NCBI GenBank assembly: GCA_946479055.1
Contig: CAMLEX010000221.1
Location: forward strand, 1-7,548
Length of the DNA: 7,548 nt
DNA from: an uncultured Bacteroidota bacterium
Lineage (GTDB): Bacteria; Bacteroidota; Bacteroidia; Chitinophagales; Chitinophagaceae
Direction of reading: 5' to 3'
In this document: positions 1-6,399 of the stretch, piece by piece
Position numbering within the stretch: position 1 is the first letter of the stretch
Layout of the letters: every line of letters begins with the position of its first letter
Notes under the pieces: generated by a model
Told to the model about the DNA's origin: nothing
The model's database searches: none
Seen by the model: the letters and a program-made list of their open reading frames with translations, nothing else
Translations under genes and position numbers: made by a program

Positions 1-2
1 CA

Positions 3-521
3 CAATCAAATGCTGATCACGCATCCATTTATTTAACAGGAGGCCGAAAAAAAAATACAAGTGGCATCAGCGATCTTTATAGCTCCGTTTTTAAATTCGA
101 TATCCTGAAAAACCAATGGGAAGAGAAAGCATCTCTTCCTTACGCTTTATCTGCCGGCACAGGTATTGTTGCCGGCTCCAACAATATTTTGATCTTTGGC
201 GGTGACAAAGGAGAAACATTTCATAAGACCGAAAAATTTATCGCTGCTATCCATTCGGAAAAAGACGATAGAAAAAAAGCAGAGTTGATTCAGCAGAAAA
301 ATAAATTGCAATCTTCTCATCCTGGCTTTAGCAAAGAAATTTTAATGTATAATGCTGAATCGGATGAATGGACTGTTGTGGGTTATATCCCTTTTGATTC
401 GCCGGTTACTACCAGTGCTGTGATATGGGAGGATGAAGTGATCATACCAACCGGAGAAATAAAAGCTGGCGTGAGAACGCCACAAATATTATCAACTAAG
501 TTAGATCCAAAAGGCAAATGA
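3..521 (+). CDS. nanM: NanM-like kelch-repeat sialic acid mutarotase, cyclically permuted type (partial, 5' end outside window)
   Basis: The frame is open from base 3, so the gene begins left of the window and only 172 C-terminal residues are visible. The TTG at 189 lies inside a kelch blade (NNILIFGG) and is not a start. Kelch signatures seen are IYLTGGR (residues 9-15 of the fragment), FDILKNQWEEKASLP (32-46), LIFGGD, MYNAESDEWTVVGYIP, and the ending IPTGEIKAGVRTPQIL. A charged, probably helical insert of about 35 residues (KTEKF to HPGF) interrupts one blade. NanM/YjhT is a periplasmic beta-propeller that speeds alpha/beta anomer conversion of Neu5Ac. In E. coli NanM, as I recall it, the GE-x-K-x-G-x-RT segment is internal; here it is followed by only about 13 residues, which fits the cyclically permuted mutarotase family typical of Bacteroidota. 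It overlaps the transporter gene by 4 bp. Family confidence is high; the exact substrate is inferred from the neighbours. Confidence 0.85.
   Translation, partial: QSNADHASIYLTGGRKKNTSGISDLYSSVFKFDILKNQWEEKASLPYALSAGTGIVAGSNNILIFGGDKGETFHKTEKFIAAIHSEKDDRKKAELIQQKNKLQSSHPGFSKEILMYNAESDEWTVVGYIPFDSPVTTSAVIWEDEVIIPTGEIKAGVRTPQILSTKLDPKGK
518..521 (+). other. ATGA stop/start overlap coupling mutarotase and transporter genes
   Basis: The TGA stop of the kelch gene (519-521) overlaps the ATG of the MFS gene (518-520). The upstream sequence AAAAGGCAA offers only a weak ribosome site. Such an arrangement usually means translational coupling by re-initiation, so mutarotase and importer would be made together. 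The overlap is seen directly; the coupling is inferred. Confidence 0.8.
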
Positions 522-1765
522 AAAATTCAAAAAATTATCCCTGGATAGTAGTTGGTTTGTTATGGGTGGTTGCTTTGCTCAATTATATGGACAGGCAAAT
601 GTTATCAACCATGAAGCCTTCCATGACGATTGATATTGCGGAGCTTCAGACGGCGACAAATTTCGGACGATTGATGGCCATCTTTCTTTGGATCTATGGT
701 TTTATGAGTCCTGTTGCAGGAATGATAGCTGATAAGTTCAACCGCAAATGGTTGATCGTAGGAAGTTTGTTTGTATGGTCTGGAGTTACTTTCACCATGG
801 GATATGCAACAACTTTTAACCAGTTGTACTGGCTAAGGGCAATCATGGGCGTCAGCGAAGCCTTATATATTCCCGCAGGATTATCATTGATCGCCGATTT
901 TCATACATCAAGAACAAGATCACTGGCCATTGGGATTCACATGACAGGACTTTATATGGGACAGGCCCTGGGTGGTTTTGGCGCTACTATCGCCGATAAG
1001 TTTTCATGGAATACGGCTTTTCAGTCTTTCGGCATTATCGGTATTATTTATTCGGTGGTGCTGATCATTTTTCTAAAAGAGAAAAAAGTTGAAGCAGTGA
1101 AAATGGCTGTTGCAAACACAGTAAAAACAATTGAAAGAGTATCCCTGTTTAAAGGATTGGCATTATTGGTTACCAATATTTCTTTTTGGATCATACTTTT
1201 TTATTTCGCTATACCAAGTTTGCCGGGATGGGGAATTAAAAATTGGTTGCCCACACTTTTTGCTAATAGCCTGGATATCGACATGTCGAAGGCAGGACCA
1301 TTATCCACTATCACTATTGCTGCTTCTTCATTTCTTGGTGTGATCTTCGGCGGCATATTATCAGACAGATGGGTTCAAAAGAATATTCGTGGAAGAATTT
1401 ATACCAGCGCTATAGGCCTGGCATTGACCATTCCGGCTTTATTGCTGATAGGATATGGTCACTCATTGTTTCATGTTATCGGTGCCGCGTTTTGTTTTGG
1501 TTTTGGTTTTGGCATGTTTGATGCCAATAATATGCCGATACTTTGCCAGTTTGTATCGTCCAGATATAGGGCAACAGCGTATGGGTTGATGAATATGGTG
1601 GGGGTATTCGCAGGAGCTTTTATTACTGACCTGTTAGGTAAATCAACTGATGCAGGAAACCTGGGTAAAAGTTTCGCGATGCTTTCAGGGATTGTTGCCG
1701 TAGCACTGATCATCCAGCTTTCTTTTCTGCGACCAAAGGCAAATGATTTTGTAGACGCACAGTAA
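518..1765 (+). CDS. nanT: MFS transporter, probable sialic acid importer (NanT-like)
   Basis: The 415-residue protein has about 12 hydrophobic segments (roughly 8-24, 50-70, 78-98, 104-126, 136-158, 166-187, 214-236, 262-282, 296-314, 317-337, 352-372, 384-404). This is the size and layout of a major facilitator proton symporter in the inner membrane. Family marks are NYMDRQML at 22-29 after TM1, motif A GMIADKFNRKW at 68-78 between TM2 and TM3, the WLRAIMGVSEALYIPAG stretch at 105-121 in TM4, and a second motif-A-like GGILSDRW at 278-285 in the other half. A hydrophilic loop (188-210, rich in Lys and Glu) separates the halves. The family alone does not fix the substrate, since related members carry hexuronates and other organic acids. 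Its position between a NanM-like mutarotase and a sialidase makes Neu5Ac import the best reading. The start is the ATG overlapping the previous stop. Confidence 0.85.
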   Translation: MKNSKNYPWIVVGLLWVVALLNYMDRQMLSTMKPSMTIDIAELQTATNFGRLMAIFLWIYGFMSPVAGMIADKFNRKWLIVGSLFVWSGVTFTMGYATTFNQLYWLRAIMGVSEALYIPAGLSLIADFHTSRTRSLAIGIHMTGLYMGQALGGFGATIADKFSWNTAFQSFGIIGIIYSVVLIIFLKEKKVEAVKMAVANTVKTIERVSLFKGLALLVTNISFWIILFYFAIPSLPGWGIKNWLPTLFANSLDIDMSKAGPLSTITIAASSFLGVIFGGILSDRWVQKNIRGRIYTSAIGLALTIPALLLIGYGHSLFHVIGAAFCFGFGFGMFDANNMPILCQFVSSRYRATAYGLMNMVGVFAGAFITDLLGKSTDAGNLGKSFAMLSGIVAVALIIQLSFLRPKANDFVDAQ

Positions 1766-1791
1766 TTGTTTTGATTTAATGCTCAATAAAA

Positions 1792-3402
1792 ATGATAAAG
1801 CAAAGAAATAAATATTGGTTGGTAGCAATGCTCGTTGTATTGCCTGCAACAGCCTTTTCTCAAAAGCAAAAGATTGTTGGATCACAGGCTGGTGAGAGAA
1901 TAACGATTACCCATTCCCGCTCGCCGCTGTTAAAGGGCATAGACTTTAACCAGCTGATGAAACTTACTGTGTACGTCCCGCAGGGAAAATCTATCCAGTA
2001 CAAAAATTTTCAATTGCAGCTGAATGAAGCGGCAATAAAGGCAGTTGAAAAAATCGATGTCATCGTTCGTGATGAAAGAGAAAGGTCCTTTTTGGCCGGA
2101 GCTACTACCTATGCCACTGCCAACTCTTTGTCTGCCGCACTGAATATTCCTGTAAATATTCCGCTTCACCAGGGTTGGAATACGATCTGGTTTGGCGCCA
2201 CACTAAATGAGGATGCAGATATAGATACAAAAGTTTTAGTGAATTTAAAAAGTATTACCACTGCCGCGTGTTATGTATACCAATTGCCTGAAAAAATAAA
2301 TTCCACAGCAAGTAAAGCCGGTCATATCCATAGAATGGGAATAACTATACGAAAAGCATGGGATGACAGTGTACATACTTATCGCATACCGGGCATTGCT
2401 GCAACCGGTAAAGGCACACTGATCGCCGTATATGATATCCGTTACAAACATAGTGGTGATCTGCCTGCCAATATAGATGTAGGCATGAGCCGCAGCACTG
2501 ATGGTGGCCGCACCTGGGAGCCGATGAAAAATATTATGGATATGGGTGCGCCGCATGACAAGAATGGTGTTGGTGATCCTGCTATTTTGTTTGATCCTGT
2601 TACAAAAAAAATATGGGTAGCAGCTTTATGGAGCAAAGGCAATCGTTCTATCGCTGGCTCCAAGCCTGGTTTATCACCCGATACCACCGGTCAGTTGGTA
2701 TTGGTAAGCAGCGATGATGACGGGCTTACCTGGAGTCAGCCTTATAGCATTACAGCACAGGTTAAAAATCCCGCCTGGCATTTATATTTCAATGGACCCG
2801 GCAATGGTATTGTTATGAAAAATGGCACATTGGTTTTTCCATCGCAATACTGGGACGAAACCACAAAACCGGCATCAGTAGGCATTCCGCATTCTTCAAT
2901 TATTTATAGCGAAGACCATGGCAAAACATGGAAAAGCGGTATTGGTGCTAAAAGCAATACGACCGAAAGCCAGGTAGTGGAAACAACACCCGGCACATTG
3001 ATGCTGAACATGCGGGATAACCGTGGAAAGTTCAGAAGTGTGGCCACTACAACTGATATGGGAAAAACCTGGGTAGAGCACCCCACTTCTTATTCAGCGT
3101 TACCCGATCCGGTGTGCATGGCGGGTTTTACAAAAGCCAGGGTTAATGTAAAAGGACAGATGAAAGAAGTTTTATTCTTTAGCAATGTGGCTTCCCAAAC
3201 TTCCCGTAACAATACAACCATCAAAGCAAGTCTTGACCTGGGAGAAACATGGCTGGACAAAAACCAGGTATTGCTGGATGAAAGGCCAGGCTATGGTTAT
3301 TCAGCGCTTACCAAAATTGATGATAACACCATCGGTATTATATATGAAGGAGAGAGAGACCTGTATTTTCTTCGTGTGCCGGTCAATGATATAATAAAAT
3401 AA
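1792..3402 (+). CDS. nanH: Secreted GH33 exo-alpha-sialidase with N-terminal BNR-associated domain
   Basis: This 536-residue enzyme hydrolyses terminal alpha-linked sialic acid from glycoconjugates. Residues 1-23 form a signal peptide ending PATAFS, with Gln next and no lipobox, so it is soluble periplasmic or secreted. Residues about 45-155 resemble the beta-sandwich BNR_assoc_N domain (note HQGWNTIWFGA at 126-136). The six-bladed catalytic propeller follows. It has the YRIP motif at 197-200 and five Asp boxes (S/T-x-D-x-G-x-T-W) at 235-242, 307-314, 373-380, 420-427 and 480-487. By motif and spacing the active site is complete: Arg triad R198, R408 and R472; acid/base D223 in SGDLP; nucleophile Tyr503 in GYSAL; and its partner E392. 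The E392-R408 (16) and R472-Y503 (31) spacings match bacterial sialidases I remember. The ATG at 1792 is chosen because it opens the signal peptide; its leader is A-rich without a clear Shine-Dalgarno. It follows the transporter gene by 26 bp. Confidence 0.95.
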   Translation: MIKQRNKYWLVAMLVVLPATAFSQKQKIVGSQAGERITITHSRSPLLKGIDFNQLMKLTVYVPQGKSIQYKNFQLQLNEAAIKAVEKIDVIVRDERERSFLAGATTYATANSLSAALNIPVNIPLHQGWNTIWFGATLNEDADIDTKVLVNLKSITTAACYVYQLPEKINSTASKAGHIHRMGITIRKAWDDSVHTYRIPGIAATGKGTLIAVYDIRYKHSGDLPANIDVGMSRSTDGGRTWEPMKNIMDMGAPHDKNGVGDPAILFDPVTKKIWVAALWSKGNRSIAGSKPGLSPDTTGQLVLVSSDDDGLTWSQPYSITAQVKNPAWHLYFNGPGNGIVMKNGTLVFPSQYWDETTKPASVGIPHSSIIYSEDHGKTWKSGIGAKSNTTESQVVETTPGTLMLNMRDNRGKFRSVATTTDMGKTWVEHPTSYSALPDPVCMAGFTKARVNVKGQMKEVLFFSNVASQTSRNNTTIKASLDLGETWLDKNQVLLDERPGYGYSALTKIDDNTIGIIYEGERDLYFLRVPVNDIIK

Positions 3403-3419
3403 TTCAAACAATTTTTGTG

Positions 3420-4601
3420 ATGGAGTATTCGGGTAAAGATTTAATTGAGTTAAAAGAGTTTTATTCCAATCAATTATTAAATGATACTGTTCCTTTCTGG
3501 TTTCCCCGTTCATTTGATAAAGAACATGGAGGATTTTTATTGATGCGTGATGCAGACGGCAGTTTGATCGATGATGATAAAGCTGTTTGGATACAAGGTC
3601 GTGCAACATGGTTATTATCTACCTTATATAATACGGTAGAAAAAAAACAGGAATGGCTGGATGGTGCCAGACTTGGATATGATTTCTTGAACAGCCATTG
3701 TTTTGACACAGATGGCCAAATGTTTTTTCATGTAACAAGAGATGGGAGACCGATCCGCAAAAGAAGATATTTTTTCTCCGAAACATTTTATGTCATTGCG
3801 GCTGCCGCCTATGCCAAAGCAAGCGGTGATGCAGAAGCTGCAGAAAAAGCAAGATTTGTTTTTGGAAAATGCATTGAATATGCTATCACGCCGGGTTTAT
3901 TGCAACCCAAGTTTACCGCTACAAGGCCATCAAAGGGAATTGGTGCTCCTATGATCATGATGAATACAGCGCAGCAACTACGAGAAACCATTGGTGATGA
4001 TCGCTGTGATGAATGGATCAGCAAATGGATCAATAATATCGAAACGTATTTTGTAAAAGACGATATCAAATGTGTAATGGAACTGGTAGCGCCTGACGGC
4101 AGTATCATTGATCATATTGATGGAAGAACTCTCAATCCCGGTCATGCAATTGAAGGTGCCTGGTTTATTTTACATGAAGCAAAACACCGGAACAACGATC
4201 CGAATCTGATTGCGCTGGGTTGTAAAATGCTTGACTACATGTGGGAGCGGGGATGGGACAAAGAGCATGGCGGTATTTTATATTTCCGCGATGTCTATGA
4301 TAAACCGGTACAGGAATACTGGCAGGACATGAAATTCTGGTGGCCGCATAATGAAGTGATCATTGCAACATTGCTTGCCTATTTAATGACAGGCAATAAA
4401 AAATATGCAAAATGGCATAAAATGGTGCATGATTATTCTTACAAACATTTTCATGATAAACGGCATGGTGAATGGTTTGGTTACTTGCATCGCGATGGAA
4501 GCGTTGCCCAAACTGCCAAAGGAAATTTATTCAAAGGGCCTTTTCATTTGCCAAGACAGGAATGGTATTGCATGCAAATTCTGCAACAGTTTCTCCAATA
4601 G
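3420..4601 (+). CDS. AGE-family N-acylglucosamine 2-epimerase (ManNAc to GlcNAc)
   Basis: This 393-residue cytoplasmic protein has no signal peptide and the usual length of (alpha/alpha)6-barrel AGE/renin-binding-protein enzymes. Such enzymes interconvert unphosphorylated ManNAc and GlcNAc. Numbered from the ATG at 3420, the expected residues are R61 in WIQGRATW, H242 and E245 in PGHAIEGAW, E312 in WWPHNE, and H376 in FHLPR. They fall at spacings like those of the catalytic Arg, His, Glu and His reported for cyanobacterial and mammalian AGE. The motif D-K-E-H-G-G occurs near residues 34-39 and 280-285, with a weaker copy DKRHGEW at 346-352, reflecting the repeated hairpins of the barrel. A GTG lies immediately before (3417), but the ATG is the likelier start. 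It lies 17 bp after the sialidase gene. In Bacteroides-type sialic acid pathways this enzyme follows the lyase and is sometimes called NanE; that name also means a ManNAc-6-P epimerase, so I leave the symbol blank. Cellobiose 2-epimerases are relatives but less likely here. Confidence 0.92.
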   Translation: MEYSGKDLIELKEFYSNQLLNDTVPFWFPRSFDKEHGGFLLMRDADGSLIDDDKAVWIQGRATWLLSTLYNTVEKKQEWLDGARLGYDFLNSHCFDTDGQMFFHVTRDGRPIRKRRYFFSETFYVIAAAAYAKASGDAEAAEKARFVFGKCIEYAITPGLLQPKFTATRPSKGIGAPMIMMNTAQQLRETIGDDRCDEWISKWINNIETYFVKDDIKCVMELVAPDGSIIDHIDGRTLNPGHAIEGAWFILHEAKHRNNDPNLIALGCKMLDYMWERGWDKEHGGILYFRDVYDKPVQEYWQDMKFWWPHNEVIIATLLAYLMTGNKKYAKWHKMVHDYSYKHFHDKRHGEWFGYLHRDGSVAQTAKGNLFKGPFHLPRQEWYCMQILQQFLQ

Positions 4602-4667
4602 TCTTATACAGTGAGGGATGAATTAATGCTTTGGGGGTATTATTATCGAAAACTAATACATGAAAGA

Positions 4668-6170
4668 ATGAAATTATTTTTAATGAGTATATTCTTTACA
4701 CCAGTGGTTGCAGTTTCGCAATTACAGGTAGCGAAGATTTTTTCTGATAATATGGTTTTGCAAAGAGAGCAGCCTGTACATATCTGGGGAAAAGATATTC
4801 CCGGTAAACAGGTTACGGTCTTATTTGCAAAGGAAAATAAGACCGCAATTGCAAAAGCAGACTCATCCTGGAATGTGTATTTTACAAAACAAAAAGCCGG
4901 TCCACGGCCACAATCAATTGTTGTTGAAAGCGACAATGAAAGGATTGAATTGAAAAATATTTTGATCGGCGATGTTTGGCTCTGTTCCGGTCAGTCCAAT
5001 ATGGAATGGGCTATGTCAAAAGAAATGCACTTTAAAGATGAAGTGAGCCACGCTGATCAGCCACTAATAAGATTATATAACCCATCTCCAGCAGGAAGAT
5101 ATGTATATGGCCAAGCCTTCACTGATTCATTAAATAAAAGATTAAATACGAAAGACTTTTACCACGATGTAGATTGGCAGCTGTGTGATAGCAATGCTGT
5201 AAAATCGATGAGTGCTATAGGCTATTATTTTGCAAAAAATATTGTTGAAAGCGAGGACGTTCCAATAGGTTTGATCAACCTTTCCATAGGGGGTGCTTCT
5301 ATCGAAACATTTATAAGCAGGGCAACATTACAAAACAGTAAACAGTTTGCAGCAAAAGTAAAAGGCAACTGGCTGGAGAATGAGACTTTGCCGGAATGGG
5401 TTCGGGAAAGAGGCAAACAGAATATTGACGCAAATAAGAACGGTTATAGAGACGATCAAGGATTGAATCATGCCTATAAACCGGGCTTTGCTTATGCAAG
5501 CGGTGTAGAACCCATTATTATGATGCCCATCAAAGGTGTATTATGGTACCAGGGAGAAAGTAATTCACTGGAGCTGGCGAGAGTGAAGGAATACGGAGAC
5601 CTGTTTCATCTGATGATCGATGACTACCGGGCAAAATGGAAACAACCTGCCATGCCTTTTTACTGGGTGCAGTTATCTTCTATAGATACTAGTAAGTATA
5701 AATCGCAATACTGGCCACAATTCAGGGATGAGCAAAGAAAACTTTTAAGTGAAGTGAAGAATGGAGGCATGGCGGTATGTAGCGATATTGGATCTAAAAA
5801 TGATGTGCATCCCACCAATAAGAAAACAGTTGGTGAAAGACTGGCAAGATGGGCTCTGAATAAAACGTATAAAAAAATCATCGTTCCTTCGGGACCGTTA
5901 CCCCTGCAGGCAAGATACAATAATGATAAAATTGTGATCAGTTTTCAATACTGTGCGAACGGTTTGGAAACAGCCGACAGTCAACCAGTGAGAGGATTTT
6001 CTTTAGATGGCAAAACGGAAATAACAGCGGAAGTTCAGAAAAATACAATTGTTATACCTGTAAAAGAAAAGCCTGCTTTTGTCTATTATGCATGGAAAGC
6101 GTTTACTGATGCTAACCTGGTAAATTCAGAATTGTTGCCGGCATCTACCTTTAAAGTAGAAGTGGAATGA
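4668..6170 (+). CDS. nanS: Secreted sialate O-acetylesterase, SASA family
   Basis: This 500-residue hydrolase removes O-acetyl groups, here probably from sialic acids so that the sialidase and lyase can act. I chose the ATG at 4668 because it starts a compact signal peptide (MKLFLMSIFFTPVVAVS, then Gln). GTG 4611 and ATG 4626 are in frame upstream and would add 19 or 14 residues, so the N-terminus is uncertain. Numbered from 4668, the SASA signatures are the catalytic block SGQSNMEW at 107-114 (Ser110), GVLWYQGESN at 290-299, and the Asp-x-His block NDVHPTNK at 378-385 (D379, H381). A small N-terminal beta region (FSDNMVLQREQPVHIWG) and a C-terminal beta domain flank the core, as is common in Bacteroidota members. 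There is no lipobox. It starts 66 bp after the epimerase gene. Some SASA enzymes act on xylan or other acetylated glycans; the locus favours sialate. Confidence 0.9.
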   Translation: MKLFLMSIFFTPVVAVSQLQVAKIFSDNMVLQREQPVHIWGKDIPGKQVTVLFAKENKTAIAKADSSWNVYFTKQKAGPRPQSIVVESDNERIELKNILIGDVWLCSGQSNMEWAMSKEMHFKDEVSHADQPLIRLYNPSPAGRYVYGQAFTDSLNKRLNTKDFYHDVDWQLCDSNAVKSMSAIGYYFAKNIVESEDVPIGLINLSIGGASIETFISRATLQNSKQFAAKVKGNWLENETLPEWVRERGKQNIDANKNGYRDDQGLNHAYKPGFAYASGVEPIIMMPIKGVLWYQGESNSLELARVKEYGDLFHLMIDDYRAKWKQPAMPFYWVQLSSIDTSKYKSQYWPQFRDEQRKLLSEVKNGGMAVCSDIGSKNDVHPTNKKTVGERLARWALNKTYKKIIVPSGPLPLQARYNNDKIVISFQYCANGLETADSQPVRGFSLDGKTEITAEVQKNTIVIPVKEKPAFVYYAWKAFTDANLVNSELLPASTFKVEVE

Positions 6171-6296
6171 GGAATAACCAACAAAAATATAATATGAAAT
6201 TCTATTTCTTTCGTTGATCTTTTTCAAAGCCGAGACTTTTTGTGCGGCAATATTATCAGTCTTATCGTTTTTAATTTCTACTGCGGATGGTTGCAT
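6126..6296 (-). CDS. Possible 56-residue small ORF antisense in the intergenic gap (doubtful)
   Basis: On the minus strand an ATG at 6296-6294 opens a frame of 56 residues. A TAA lies three codons upstream, and a GAAAAG stretch sits 7 bases 5' of the ATG. The first 32 residues are strikingly polar and helix-like (for example AAQKVSALKKINERN), unlike random AT-rich translation. The last 24 are aromatic-rich and look non-coding where they run antisense over the esterase 3' end (45 bp overlap). I do not recognise a family. It could be a small protein, the remnant of a degraded gene, or chance. Confidence 0.2.
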   Translation of the reverse strand: MQPSAVEIKNDKTDNIAAQKVSALKKINERNRISYYIFVGYSSFHFYFKGRCRQQF

Positions 6297-6399
6297 AATT
6301 TTTTACTTTTCGTAACAGGTTGAATCATCTGGTAAATTGTTATTTTACACCTTTCATTTTTAAGACATCAATAATTTGTTTTCACGACTAATTTTAATC
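6171..6399. other. 229-bp AT-rich intergenic gap before the SGNH-GH20 gene
   Basis: This is the only sizeable gap in the window and may separate two transcription units. It holds a seven-residue frame (ATG at 6194, MKFYFFR then TGA), most of the minus-strand ORF described separately, and a short inverted repeat GTAAA-N7-TTTAC at 6332-6348. I found no exact copy of the Bacteroidota -7 promoter element (TA-N2-TTTG); the closest are TACTTTTC near 6304 and TAATTTG near 6372. There is no strong GC-rich hairpin with a U tract, so neither a terminator nor a promoter can be assigned. Confidence 0.4.

Noticed and set aside
189..521. A 110-residue gene starting at TTG 189
   Set aside because: The same frame is open to base 3 and encodes kelch-repeat sequence on both sides of the TTG, so this is an internal codon of a gene cut by the window edge.
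1471..1885. Minus-strand frames across the end of the transporter and start of the sialidase
   Set aside because: Antisense shadows; the + strand carries membrane segments and a signal peptide that explain the composition.
3301..3609. Minus-strand frame of 102 residues across the sialidase/epimerase junction
   Set aside because: It lies antisense to two genes with clear catalytic motifs, has no recognisable domain, and is a shadow of their codon pattern.
6194..6217. Seven-residue frame MKFYFFR as a leader peptide
   Set aside because: It has no regulatory codon run and no attenuator hairpin behind it; the resemblance to a signal-peptide start is too short to support.
6226..6241. Hairpin AAAG-CCGAGA-CTTT followed by T residues as a rho-independent terminator
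   Set aside because: The stem is only four base pairs, mostly A-T, and too weak to call a terminator on either strand.
6332..6348. Inverted repeat GTAAA-N7-TTTAC as a repressor operator
   Set aside because: Five-base arms in a very AT-rich stretch are expected by chance, and no second copy or promoter was found near it.
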